A stretch of DNA of 38,507 bases from Methanobacterium sp. (GTDB taxonomy: Archaea; Methanobacteriota; Methanobacteria; Methanobacteriales; Methanobacteriaceae), in the NCBI GenBank assembly GCA_003151535.1, contig PLXT01000037.1:561-39067 (forward strand). The letters run 5' to 3'. A program made the translations under genes and the position numbers. Positions 1-7,831 of this stretch are shown piece after piece (positions within the stretch are counted from its first letter, which is position 1; each line of letters opens with the position of its first letter). The notes beneath the pieces were generated by a model that ran no database searches, was not told where the DNA came from, and saw nothing but the letters and a program-made list of their open reading frames with translations.

Positions 1-187
1 ATTCTTTCAACTAAATTCCATTCATCTGTACCAACCATAAACACTAACCCCCATATTCAACAACATGACCATCCTTATCCAACCCATCTAAAATCAAATT
101 TTAAATATTAATAAAATTCATCTCAACTCCTATTACATATTATAACAATCTATGTTGATAATTATAATTAAAAATTTCTCTTTTTAA

Positions 188-322
188 ATAATAAAAATAA
201 CACTACAAAGAATAAGAATAGCAGATCCAGACAGAGGAATAATAGAATACAACATGGATGAATTCAAAGAAGGAATGCTACTAAACAGTCAACCTGCACT
301 AATAGTAATTTCAAAAAAATAA
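188..322 (+). pseudogene. Relic of a C39-like peptidase C-terminus
   Basis: An open stretch without a start codon, preceded by a stop, encodes about 44 residues. The part IADPDRGIIEYNMDEF followed by ALIVIS resembles the C-terminal end of C39-type cysteine peptidase domains (the ADP..G...M..EF pattern, then a hydrophobic end). The catalytic Cys and His regions would lie upstream and are absent. I read it as the tail of a deleted gene. The family assignment rests on pattern memory only and is tentative. Confidence 0.3.
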
Positions 323-339
323 GATTAAAATTCACAATT

Positions 340-352
340 TTTGGTTACCAAA
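340..352. repeat. 13-bp perfect inverted repeat upstream of the MTH865-type gene
   Basis: The sequence TTTGGTTACCAAA is a perfect palindrome with a single central base. It lies about 95 bp upstream of the next start codon, in an otherwise A/T-rich gap. It could be a regulator site or chance. No second copy was noticed. Confidence 0.35.
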
Positions 353-444
353 CTGTAGTTAGTATATTTTAATGACTGTTAAGTATATTATTCTATATTA
401 ACAATAGTTAAATTGTAGTCAGTAAAAATATTTAGGAGGATGCA

Positions 445-690
445 TTGGATATGAGCGTAAAAGAAGATATTAGAGCACAGATAATTGGGGCACTTGCAGG
501 AGCTAAGTTTCCAATAGAATCTCCTGAAGTACTATTAGCTGCTTTTCCAAATGGTGCAGAAACCACATGCAAATCTGGAACTGTAGAATTGAAAGCTGGA
601 GATGCAGGTAAAGTATTAACAGCTGATGATTTCCCATTCAAATCAGCTGAAGATGTCGCAGAAGTAATAGTGACCAGGGCAGGTTTATAA
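445..690 (+). CDS. MTH865-family protein
   Basis: Small acidic protein of 79-81 residues that I recognise as the MTH865-like family of methanogens, known from an NMR structure but without established function. Recognisable parts are KEDIRAQIIGALAGAKFPI at the N-terminus, then TTCKSG and KVLTADDFPFKSAEDVAEVI towards the C-terminus. No signal peptide or membrane segment is seen, so it should be cytosolic. A strong AGGAGG (434-439) precedes two in-frame starts: TTG at 445 (5-nt spacing) and ATG at 451 (11-nt spacing). I kept 445, but 451 is possible. It is monocistronic, with T-rich DNA right after the stop that could terminate transcription. Confidence 0.85.
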   Translation: MDMSVKEDIRAQIIGALAGAKFPIESPEVLLAAFPNGAETTCKSGTVELKAGDAGKVLTADDFPFKSAEDVAEVIVTRAGL

Positions 691-707
691 AACTTTTCCT
701 AATCTTT

Positions 708-839
708 TTATTTTATTAAATTAACAGAATAATCTCCCTGTATCGTTGCTATATGTATAAGAATTGCCATTACAACAATTATTATTAGGATTATTAAAAT
801 TATTCCTAAAATTGTATAAAATGGTTTTGGAACTTTCAT
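708..839 (-). CDS. Small single-pass membrane protein (43 aa)
   Basis: An ATG-started reading frame of 43 codons. It begins MKVPKPFYTILG, followed by an almost pure Ile/Leu/Val stretch (residues 10-31) that would form one transmembrane helix, then a short polar tail containing QGDYSVN. The purine-rich stretch upstream is only a weak ribosome-binding site. It lies tail to tail with the MTH865-type gene and shares the strand of the relic and genes to its right. No family was recognised. The clean hydrophobic helix after a basic/proline start favours a real microprotein, but its shortness keeps confidence modest. Confidence 0.4.
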   Translation of the reverse strand: MKVPKPFYTILGIILIILIIIVVMAILIHIATIQGDYSVNLIK

Positions 840-841
840 AA

Positions 842-989
842 TTAATCTTTGTTTTTATTATTTCCAAATGTAAATTTACAATTAGGATATTTACAATATA
901 TCATCAAGTCCCATTGTTTTCCAGCACACCATTAATCCTTCAAAACCACAATTAGGACATTTTTTTAGTTTCTTGCAATTTATTTGTCC
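842..989 (-). pseudogene. Broken zinc-ribbon microprotein, paralogue of the gene at 1903-2043
   Basis: Two adjoining frames together spell a zinc ribbon: KCPNCGFEGLMVCW in one frame (ending 891) and YCKYPNCKFTFG in the next (842-904). Joined, they align with the intact small zinc-ribbon protein at 1903-2043 (CPKCGYEGPMEC and CICPECNHQFGN). There is no start codon in the first frame and a frameshift lies near 895-904. The four-cysteine layout survives, so the decay is recent or the indel is a sequence error. Confidence 0.5.
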
Positions 990-1342
990 TTACTTTTATT
1001 TTTAAAGTCTTTAATATCATTTTCATATAATTGTATAAATTTATAGGATTCACTGTTTACTATTAGTTCCCGTTTAAAAGTTTTAACCTTACAATGGTTT
1101 TGGAAGGATATAATAAGTTTTATTAACAATGTTTGCGTAATTTCATCATATTTTGAATTAGTAGAAAAAGTGTATTCATCTAGACTATCATTATTGTAAT
1201 TGTTCAATTTATCTTTTTGAAAAGTATATTCTTCTTTAGTAATTCTATGATCCTTAAATTCAGTTAATATGTCTGTTGTAAATTCTGTTTTACATAATAA
1301 TTCATAGTTGATAGTTCTTATCAATCTATTCCCCCTCATCAA
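980..1342 (-). CDS. Hypothetical charged protein (120 aa)
   Basis: No family recognised. The product is soluble, rich in Lys, Asn, Asp and Glu, with no cysteine cluster, signal peptide or membrane helix, and is probably mostly helical. The start region is unusual. An 18-bp tandem duplication (1321-1354) carries a G-rich ribosome-binding site (AGGGGGAATAGA) and a TTG start twice, so translation could begin at TTG 1342, ATG 1339 or the next TTG at 1324. The longest version is given. Its 3' end slightly overlaps the zinc-ribbon relic downstream. Probably real but not essential-looking. Confidence 0.5.
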   Translation of the reverse strand: MMRGNRLIRTINYELLCKTEFTTDILTEFKDHRITKEEYTFQKDKLNNYNNDSLDEYTFSTNSKYDEITQTLLIKLIISFQNHCKVKTFKRELIVNSESYKFIQLYENDIKDFKNKSKDK

Positions 1343-1354
1343 TCTATTCCCCCT
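1321..1354. repeat. 18-bp tandem duplication containing a ribosome-binding site and start codon
   Basis: The 16 bases TCAATCTATTCCCCCT occur at 1321-1336 and again at 1339-1354, separated by CA. On the minus strand each copy supplies GGGGGAATAGATTGA, i.e. a G-rich Shine-Dalgarno-like block followed by a TTG start. The duplication sits exactly at the start of the 120-residue gene. Confidence 0.85.
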
Positions 1355-1530
1355 ACAAACTAATAATTTAATCTTAATTTTCTTACTAATATAACTAACA
1401 ATAGTTATTCAGAATAAAAATAACAAACTAAGTTTGGAATGATAATTTGGTTATTACTCATATCCTACTATGATCTAATGGTTAACAGCATAAGAGATTG
1501 AAAAAATTAGAAATAAAAAAAGTAATGATA

Positions 1531-1737
1531 TTATATTTGTTTAACTGCCATTTCAATATCTGATGCTTTGACAGTTACTCTTTTAGCATGTTTTGCAAGA
1601 ACCAATGCTTTAAGGGAGATATCTTCTCCATATTCTTCTAAATAATCTGCTAATACTTCTTTAGCATCATCACCGACTCTAGGTGCACCTGCATTTTTAA
1701 TTATTCTGCCTATTGGAGCTAATGGTAGTTCACTCAT
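1531..1737 (-). CDS. Archaeal histone (HMf family)
   Basis: A 68-residue histone fold matching the archaeal HMfA/HMfB family in length and sequence. It has LPLAPIGRIIKNAGAPRVG at the N-terminus, a central ALVLAKHAKR, and a C-terminal VTVKASDIEMAVKQI. It has no tails. It forms dimers and longer polymers that wrap genomic DNA. The RIIK arginine and the RVTV loop, both DNA-contacting in the family, are present. The start ATG at 1737 follows GGTGATAAAAT, a good ribosome-binding site. A TATA-like box on the minus strand lies at 1772-1781. It is intact, unlike many genes in this window. Confidence 0.97.
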   Translation of the reverse strand: MSELPLAPIGRIIKNAGAPRVGDDAKEVLADYLEEYGEDISLKALVLAKHAKRVTVKASDIEMAVKQI

Positions 1738-1771
1738 ATTTTATCACCATTGTATAGTTTATAGTCTTGTT

Positions 1772-1781
1772 TATTTAAATA
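1772..1781 (-). promoter_or_regulatory. TATA box of the histone gene
   Basis: Read on the minus strand the box is TATTTAAATA, matching the archaeal TATA consensus. It lies about 35-44 bp upstream of the histone ATG, which would give a leader of roughly 10-15 nt including the GGTGAT ribosome-binding site. Confidence 0.5.
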
Positions 1782-1902
1782 CCTCGAATTATAATGGATT
1801 TCCATAACAATATACACTTTTTATTAAAATTATGTGAATATATCACAAAAAAACTAGTCATACTGTGCAAGTGTAAACAAAAGAAATTTGGATCCTTGTT
1901 AT

Positions 1903-2043
1903 TTAAAAATCCATAGTTTTTAGATTTCCAAATTGATGATTACATTCAGGACAAATGCATTTTTCCCCAATATCCCCTAATGCACTAATACATTCCATTG
2001 GCCCTTCATATCCACATTTTGGGCATTGTTTAATTTTTTTCAT
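1903..2043 (-). CDS. Small zinc-ribbon protein (46 aa)
   Basis: A 46-residue protein with four cysteines in two pairs: CPKC (residues 7-10) and CPEC (31-34), plus two further cysteines (18 and 29). This is a zinc-ribbon arrangement. The start ATG at 2043 follows a strong GGAGGG with 8-nt spacing, which supports it as a real gene despite its size. It is cytosolic and likely binds one zinc ion. Whether it contacts nucleic acid or protein cannot be told. A damaged paralogue lies at 842-989, so the family was duplicated locally. Confidence 0.7.
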   Translation of the reverse strand: MKKIKQCPKCGYEGPMECISALGDIGEKCICPECNHQFGNLKTMDF

Positions 2044-2170
2044 AACTTTGCCCTCCTATACATTTAAATATTGTTTTCAATTATTTGAATTTCATGGAAT
2101 ACTATATATTTTAATCATAAGAATAATTTACAAAAATAATGAATTACTTTTAATTAAAAAAAACTGATTT

Positions 2171-2398
2171 CTAAAGAGGGATTACATCTACTCTTGGACT
2201 ATGTTCTTCTGCTTTGTATTTAAAATAAATCATTGTACTGAATGGTATTACAATATGATCCATTTCAGATTTATCTTGTGCAATTTCAATTATTCTATCT
2301 TCTGAATTTATGTTAATTGATGTAACATTATTTTTTCCAGTTTCATAGTCTTTATTACAGTCAGATGTAGATATTTTTAATTTAACAGCCCATGTCAT
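2171..2398 (-). CDS. Hypothetical protein (75 aa)
   Basis: Not recognised. A short, mainly beta-looking soluble protein (pattern WAVKLKIS, then RIIEIAQD, then HIVIPFSTMIYFKY) with one cysteine and no membrane segment. The ATG at 2398 is preceded by GGTGATAAT, the same ribosome-binding motif used by the histone and other genes here, which supports translation. It shares its strand with, and lies 11 bp downstream of, the small membrane-protein frame at 2410-2592, so the two may be co-transcribed. Confidence 0.55.
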   Translation of the reverse strand: MTWAVKLKISTSDCNKDYETGKNNVTSININSEDRIIEIAQDKSEMDHIVIPFSTMIYFKYKAEEHSPRVDVIPL

Positions 2399-2409
2399 AT
2401 TATCACCAA

Positions 2410-2592
2410 TTAATAATTATTCTTAATAATAGATAAATTTTTATTAAAAGAAAAAAATTTCAGTGACCATAAACAAAAAAACCCATCATAAATAGAAATG
2501 TAAAAATAGTTATATTTAGGGAATTCCCACCCGAGAAACCCTAAAATATGTTCTGCCATTACATACAGAACAAAATATATTATTAAACTCAT
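2410..2592 (-). CDS. Small hydrophobic protein (60 aa)
   Basis: Not recognised. Two hydrophobic aromatic-rich stretches (residues about 2-22 and 27-48) suggest one or two membrane helices. The end is basic (KNLSIIKNNY). No clear ribosome-binding site precedes the ATG at 2592, so its translation is uncertain. It lies between the 75-residue gene and the restriction-system operon on the same strand and could be the last member of that operon. Confidence 0.35.
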   Translation of the reverse strand: MSLIIYFVLYVMAEHILGFLGWEFPKYNYFYISIYDGFFCLWSLKFFSFNKNLSIIKNNY

Positions 2593-2637
2593 TACTTATT
2601 AATACTTTCTAGAAACTTATTATAATAATACCAAATT

Positions 2638-3171
2638 CTATTCATTTTTTAAGTCTTTTATCATAGTTTTAATATCTTTCATCTCCTGTTTAATTTGCCG
2701 TAATTCTTTAGTTATGATATCTTTTTCTTTGAGTTGATTTCTTAACTCTGTGATTAATTCAATATATCCGCCATAAAGTTTAGTATCTGCAACAGCTCCT
2801 CTTCGTTGTGCTTCAGCTTTTTTGATTTCAGTTTGTGATAAAATCTTTTCTATTCGAGAATTTTGAGGAACAGACTTTTTTAAAATAATTTCTTCTCGTA
2901 TACCGATTAGATTATTTTTTATAAATTTTAATTTATGCAAATACATATTTTGTTTTTGAGCTTCATTTTCAATACTATAAGTATGATGGTTTTCCATTTG
3001 ATTTAATTTATTATCTGCATCCTCAAAACTTGAAATAATGAAACCATGTATTAGTCTATCCAATTTATCAGCGTCATCTTTACCTTCACTATAATCAAGT
3101 TTAATTAAATTATCTATTTCATCCAAATATGTTTTTAAATGTTCTAAAGCTACTTCAGGATCTATTAGCAT
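2638..3171 (-). CDS. Coiled-coil protein coupled to the type IIG restriction enzyme
   Basis: Product of 177 residues, highly charged and helical. No known domain was recognised. The last about 45 residues (from LITELRNQLKEK onward) have a heptad-like Leu/Ile spacing typical of a coiled coil, and residues around 105-125 (EKILSQTEIKKAEAQRRG) form another amphipathic helix. The start chosen is ATG 3171, one base after the stop of the upstream restriction enzyme and preceded by GGGGGAT inside that gene's end. A longer in-frame start at 3201 would overlap it. The tight stop-start coupling implies co-translation and a shared job, perhaps as a subunit or regulator of the restriction enzyme. That role is inference. 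Confidence 0.7.
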   Translation of the reverse strand: MLIDPEVALEHLKTYLDEIDNLIKLDYSEGKDDADKLDRLIHGFIISSFEDADNKLNQMENHHTYSIENEAQKQNMYLHKLKFIKNNLIGIREEIILKKSVPQNSRIEKILSQTEIKKAEAQRRGAVADTKLYGGYIELITELRNQLKEKDIITKELRQIKQEMKDIKTMIKDLKNE

Positions 3172-3172
3172 T

Positions 3173-6100
3173 TTAATCCCCCATATCCAAACTATCTTCA
3201 ATTATTTTAATTTCTTCTGGTGTCAAACCGTACAGTTTGTATACTAAATTATTGATTTGAATTTCATTAAATTCGATTTGGCGTTCAATTCTATTTTTAT
3301 CAGTTGGATTATTAGCATTTTTAAGACTTTTATGTAAATTGAGCATTCTATCAACTTTTGAAACAATTTCGTTATGATACATAACTTCATTATTATTTCC
3401 TAAATCTATTGTCTTGATTGGAATTTGTTTGATATATTTTTTTATATATAAAAATGCTGTTTTAAATGCTCTCATACTAATCTTATGTAAATACCAGTCC
3501 AATAATTTACTATTTAACAATCCTAATATATATTTAGGGTTATAATCTTCTTTTAATACAATTCCGTAACCCCCAGCACCTCCACCAAAAAAGAAGTGAT
3601 TACCATCTTCATCAAATGCATAGGAAGCATGCTCATAATATTCTGGAGTTAATATTTTTGGTAATGCTACATTATTTAAAGCTTGAGTTCTTGTATAAGC
3701 ATACCATAGAGGTCCTCGCATTCCCCCACTTTGTCTGTTGCTTAATTCTTCTTTAAAGTCATTTAAGTAATTCCAAGTTTTAGGATAGTTTTGCTTAATT
3801 TCTTTTGATACGATTAATTGACCCTTGATATATGGAAATATGACCATTCTTTGAGGATCCTTTAGATCAAAACGTTTAATCTGTCCACCTTTCACCAATC
3901 CATGAATAATACTATTCTCAATTTCATATTGTTTTCTTTTATTGGTTGGTCCAAAAGATAAAATTGATGTAGAATCATTTTGTTGGATTATTTCACCAGA
4001 GTATACATAATCTCCTCCAGTTTTTAATCCCTGGAATATTTTAGTCGTAGCATCCTGTAAACGATTTTCTATTGCATCTAATTTGTTCCATAATGGTTTT
4101 TCATCATCCCATAAAAATACCCAAGGTTTAGATGATAAACGAGATATGGGAATTTTACCAACTTTATAATCAATAGAAGATTTTTCGTTTTGTAAAATGT
4201 TTCTTACTTCATTTTCGAGTTTATCATAGAATTGCATTTGTCCAAAAACAAATGAATTATTTATTTTCTTGTTTAATAACAAAATAGAAGTATTTATACT
4301 GGCTTTAAATACCATATACCCATCGAAATCGATAATTTTGTTAATATTTTTATGTTCCAATAATGATCCTCTTAATAATTCACCATATTCCGTTTTAAAC
4401 AATCTGTGAGGAGTAATAAATCCAAGTATACCGTTAGAATTTACTAAATTTAGACCTTTTTCAATAAATACAATATAAATATCAAAATTTCCTTGAGTTG
4501 CAGAATTATATTTCTTTTTGTAAAATTCAACTTCTTTTGGTGCCCATTTACTTAGAGATTGAATATCAATATATGGGGGATTTCCAATCACAGCGTCAAA
4601 CTGACCATTTATAACATCAGGAAACTCTATTTCCCAGTCAAAGGCATTTATTCTACGTTCATCTTCAGTATTTAATTCTAAGTCTTCATCATATATCTCA
4701 TGTCCAATTAATGAGTTACCACATTTGATATTACTATCTAAATCTGGCAATGCACGTTCTGAAGTTGCGAATTTTTGTTGAGCTTCTAAAACATCTTTGT
4801 TTTCACCTTCAAGAACCTTTAAAAGAAGACTAAGTTTAGAAACTTCTACAGCTTGAGGATCTATATCTACACCATAAATGTTATTTAATAAGATTCTCTT
4901 TTTTTCTTTGATTGTGAGTAGCCATTCACCGTGTTTACCCTTGTATATTTTATCGTCTTTAATACGTTCTTTAGATTTATAATCAAGATAATAATCTAAA
5001 TGCCATTTAAGAAGTTTATTATATGCTCCAAGAAGAAATGATCCAGAACCACAGGCGGGATCTAATATTTTGAGATCTGAAACCTTATTTGGGGTTTTGT
5101 CTTTGCATAGTTGTTCAACTGTATTTTCAACAATATAATCTACAATAAATTGGGGGGTATAATAAACTCCACCTGCTTTTTTTACCTCAGGTTTTTCTTC
5201 GATTTTTACTATTCCTTTTTTAGTAAATTTAATAACTTTTCCAAGGAATTGTTCGTAAACATTGCCCAATATTTCGGGTGAAATTGCTGAAAACTCATAG
5301 GGACTTTCAGGATAGTAAATACTTTTTATTACAGTTTTAAATATTCCATCGTCAATATTAAGTCTTAATGTTAAATTATCTACTGATGTATTTCTCCCCT
5401 TTTCTTCAGTGAAGTGAAATAGTCCTGAATTGTATTTATCGTCAGCTTCCTGACATAGCTTACAAAAATTTTGATACACATTTTTATTATCAAGAAGAGA
5501 TTTGAGTTTACCATATTTTTCTATTCCCCTATCTTCTCCCATCCTTAAAAATATTATTCGGTCTATAATTTGTTGTACAGCATAATTGATGTCTTCAACA
5601 GTTAATTCTATATCTTTATTTCTCAATTTTATGTTTTTGGCAAATAATTCACGCCATTTTTCTATTTCTATTAAAAATTCGTTATCAACTTCTGTTGTTC
5701 CTCTTTGCTTCGTTGATTCAGCAAATTTATCGAAATACCCATTTTCAACGGCCTTATGTGAAAAAATGCCCTTTATTTTATCCCATTTTTCTGCATATTG
5801 ATTAAATTTGATATAACATATTCGGTTAATCTTAGCACTATCACTCTTTTTGGGTTTGTATCGAGTATCATAAATAGCAAGTTCTTCAAAGTCTGTTAAA
5901 ATAGCAAGTGGCATTTTAGCACTCCATGCATAACGTCTAAGTTGATAAGCTGGTTCTGAATCTTCATATATATTAACTGAAGGTTTTTTTGCTTCTACAA
6001 AAAATATTTTATTACCTGATAATGAAAAACAGTAATCTGGTGCTTTAGTAAAACCACCAATCTTTATAGAATCTTCAGTTATAACATCCCTATATTGAGG

Positions 6101-6307
6101 GGCTTTTCCTTTCTCATTGTCAACATCCCATCCCAATTCTTTAAAAAATGGATTAATGAATTCTATTCTAAGTTGAGCTTCTTTATAGCTTGATTGTTTA
6201 TATGATTCTTTGTCACGTTCAAATCTATCTACTAGTTTTTTTATTTCTGGAGCCCCTGACAATATGACATCCCCTGAATTGGAAAGAATTAATCTTATAT
6301 AAATCAT
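3173..6307 (-). CDS. Type IIG restriction-modification enzyme (nuclease plus adenine methyltransferase)
   Basis: Single-chain enzyme of about 1044 residues. The N-terminus carries a PD-(D/E)XK nuclease core: PD at residues 90-91 and EAK at 105-107. A helical linker follows, then an N6-adenine methyltransferase of gamma type. It shows DPACGSGSF (416-424, S-adenosylmethionine binding), GVDIDP (479-484) and the catalytic NPPY (576-579). The C-terminal 350 residues resemble a TaqI/Eco57I-type target-recognition region. It should methylate and cut the same DNA site. ATG 6307 has no ribosome-binding site. TTG 6262, after AGGGGATG, fits where family members usually begin (just before EIKKLVDRF) and may be the true start. 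It is intact and divergent from the SIR2 gene. Confidence 0.92.
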   Translation of the reverse strand: MIYIRLILSNSGDVILSGAPEIKKLVDRFERDKESYKQSSYKEAQLRIEFINPFFKELGWDVDNEKGKAPQYRDVITEDSIKIGGFTKAPDYCFSLSGNKIFFVEAKKPSVNIYEDSEPAYQLRRYAWSAKMPLAILTDFEELAIYDTRYKPKKSDSAKINRICYIKFNQYAEKWDKIKGIFSHKAVENGYFDKFAESTKQRGTTEVDNEFLIEIEKWRELFAKNIKLRNKDIELTVEDINYAVQQIIDRIIFLRMGEDRGIEKYGKLKSLLDNKNVYQNFCKLCQEADDKYNSGLFHFTEEKGRNTSVDNLTLRLNIDDGIFKTVIKSIYYPESPYEFSAISPEILGNVYEQFLGKVIKFTKKGIVKIEEKPEVKKAGGVYYTPQFIVDYIVENTVEQLCKDKTPNKVSDLKILDPACGSGSFLLGAYNKLLKWHLDYYLDYKSKERIKDDKIYKGKHGEWLLTIKEKKRILLNNIYGVDIDPQAVEVSKLSLLLKVLEGENKDVLEAQQKFATSERALPDLDSNIKCGNSLIGHEIYDEDLELNTEDERRINAFDWEIEFPDVINGQFDAVIGNPPYIDIQSLSKWAPKEVEFYKKKYNSATQGNFDIYIVFIEKGLNLVNSNGILGFITPHRLFKTEYGELLRGSLLEHKNINKIIDFDGYMVFKASINTSILLLNKKINNSFVFGQMQFYDKLENEVRNILQNEKSSIDYKVGKIPISRLSSKPWVFLWDDEKPLWNKLDAIENRLQDATTKIFQGLKTGGDYVYSGEIIQQNDSTSILSFGPTNKRKQYEIENSIIHGLVKGGQIKRFDLKDPQRMVIFPYIKGQLIVSKEIKQNYPKTWNYLNDFKEELSNRQSGGMRGPLWYAYTRTQALNNVALPKILTPEYYEHASYAFDEDGNHFFFGGGAGGYGIVLKEDYNPKYILGLLNSKLLDWYLHKISMRAFKTAFLYIKKYIKQIPIKTIDLGNNNEVMYHNEIVSKVDRMLNLHKSLKNANNPTDKNRIERQIEFNEIQINNLVYKLYGLTPEEIKIIEDSLDMGD

Positions 6308-6319
6308 GTATTACAGTTC

Positions 6320-6360
6320 TGATTTAAATAAATTTTTTCTAATAAAGTAAATATTTATTA
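6320..6360. promoter_or_regulatory. Divergent promoter between restriction enzyme and SIR2 genes
   Basis: The 73-bp gap holds two A/T boxes: GATTTAAATAAA at about 6320-6331 and ATATTTATTA at 6351-6360. The second lies about 26 bp before the SIR2 ATG at 6381, which has no Shine-Dalgarno sequence, so the SIR2 transcript may be leaderless. The first, read leftwards, would start transcription inside the longest restriction-enzyme frame, favouring the TTG start at 6262. Confidence 0.4.
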
Positions 6361-6380
6361 TAATAAACCTAATTACAATC

Positions 6381-7346
6381 ATGATTGAAACTCCAACAGT
6401 TTTAATTTTGGGTGCAGGTGCAAGTAAACCATATGACTATCCTCTAGGTATTGAGTTAAAAAAGGAAATCATACACATTCTAGATCTTATGAGTTATCAT
6501 AATTCAGGTTGGATAAATGAACTTAACTTTGATGTTGATCTAGTTAAAGAATTTATTAAGAATTTTAGAGCATCAACTAGAACATCTATAGATTCATTTT
6601 TAAATTACCATAAAAAGGATTATGCCCCAATTGGGAAAATTGCAATAGCAAATATCATATCAAATTGTGAACAAGGAAATAAAAAACCATTAAAATTAAA
6701 AGACTTAACTGGTTTTAAAGAAATAGCTGATGATTGGTATAGGTATTTGGCAGAATTTGTTTATAATTGTGATTTTGATGATATAAACAATAATGAATTA
6801 AGTATAATAAGTTATAACTACGATAGATCTTTAGAATCATTTTTATATAACACATTGAGAGTTAACTACAAAGAAGGGGAATCTCAAGAAGAATGTGCAA
6901 ATAAAATTAAAAATATGAAAATTGAACATATGTATGGTAGATTAGATCCTCTCCAATGGGAAGATGAAAATGGTAGAGCTTATGGTCAATCTTGTACAAG
7001 TAATGAATTGTTAGAAATAAGTGAAAATATTAAACTAATTCAAGAAGCAAAAAAAGAGGAAATTCCAAAACGTGCAGATAATCTACTCAAACAAGCTCAA
7101 AGAGTATATTTTTTAGGATTAGATCTTAGGAGAAAAGAAAATTTTGAAATTTTAAACCTTTCTAATTTGGAAGGTAAAGATATTATTGGGACAGCTTACG
7201 ATCTTCGAAATAACGAGCGTGCACAAATTAAGAAATTCTTGAATAATTATTCAAATACACAAACTGTTGTTGTGCCCAATAGTGGACCAATTATAGAAAA
7301 TGAAAAATCTCTTAATATGATTAGAAAATACATGGCTTTTCAATAA
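6381..7346 (+). CDS. SIR2-domain protein, probable defence NADase
   Basis: Product of 321 residues with a SIR2-like Rossmann fold. It has LILGAGAS (8-15) for NAD binding, SYNYD (144-148), an EHMYGRL segment (182-188) where the catalytic His motif falls, and VYFLGLDL (242-249). No other domain is evident. Such SIR2 proteins in phage-defence systems degrade NAD after sensing infection. Here the effector lies head to head with a type IIG restriction enzyme, which suggests a joint defence island. It is probably leaderless. The HEPN-like relic begins 11 bp after its stop and may once have been its operon partner. The defence role is inferred from domain and context. Confidence 0.82.
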   Translation: MIETPTVLILGAGASKPYDYPLGIELKKEIIHILDLMSYHNSGWINELNFDVDLVKEFIKNFRASTRTSIDSFLNYHKKDYAPIGKIAIANIISNCEQGNKKPLKLKDLTGFKEIADDWYRYLAEFVYNCDFDDINNNELSIISYNYDRSLESFLYNTLRVNYKEGESQEECANKIKNMKIEHMYGRLDPLQWEDENGRAYGQSCTSNELLEISENIKLIQEAKKEEIPKRADNLLKQAQRVYFLGLDLRRKENFEILNLSNLEGKDIIGTAYDLRNNERAQIKKFLNNYSNTQTVVVPNSGPIIENEKSLNMIRKYMAFQ

Positions 7347-7357
7347 TAAAAATAATT

Positions 7358-7575
7358 ATGAAAATTAACTATTGTTATTCGGAGTGGGCACGGACAACTT
7401 TAGTAAAATTTAATATTCGGGATATTTCGAAATATTAGATATATATACACTTAATCGTCTTCGAAGAGAAAGAAATTCTGCTAGTTATCATCTCACAGGT
7501 TTAGTATACAATGAACAAATGATAAAAGAAATGGTAATAAGTACTGAAATTTTTATTAAAAAATTTCCTTTTTAA
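7358..7575 (+). pseudogene. HEPN-like gene relic directly behind SIR2
   Basis: An ATG at 7358, 11 bp after the SIR2 stop, opens 24 codons (MKINYCYSEWARTTLVKF...) ending at a stop near 7431. A second frame (7414-7575) continues with LNRLRRERNSASYHLTG and an amphipathic tail ending EIFIKKFPF. The RNSASYH segment fits the Rx4-6H motif of HEPN RNases and the LR..RN.A.Y signature near the end of many HEPN domains. At about 72 residues the joined product is well short of a normal HEPN domain, so it seems frameshifted and internally deleted. Assignment is by motif only. Confidence 0.4.
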
Positions 7576-7760
7576 TTTTATTTCTATTTAAATTTTTGAT
7601 AAATATTCGATGCCCAATAAAGTTTTATCCCTATTGAACTATTTACAAGTGTAATATCATTTGAACTAGCTCATTCCCAATGGTTTTTTTACTATTTTGA
7701 TACCTGAGTCCTGTTGATAAAGATTCAGATTTAAATTTTTCAAACTAAAATTATTTTATA

Positions 7761-7780
7761 GATTACTTTTCAGTTGCTCT
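7761..7780 (+). promoter_or_regulatory. Shared 20-bp promoter element, copy 1
   Basis: The sequence GATTACTTTTCAGTTGCTCT lies just after an A/T box (TTATTTTATA, 7751-7760) and 51 bp before the start of the gene at 7832. A copy with 19 of 20 matching bases is found in the same orientation relative to transcription in front of the convergent gene (8607-8626). Its position between TATA box and start codon suits an operator or a leader RNA element. Confidence 0.6.
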
Positions 7781-7831
7781 AGCATTAATCGTAACATATC
7801 TATAATTCACAATAATTCTTGGTGATAATTT

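Noticed and set aside
350..427. Imperfect direct repeat (CTGTAGTTAGTA and TTGTAGTCAGTA) upstream of the MTH865-type gene
   Set aside because: Too short and A/T-rich to separate from chance.
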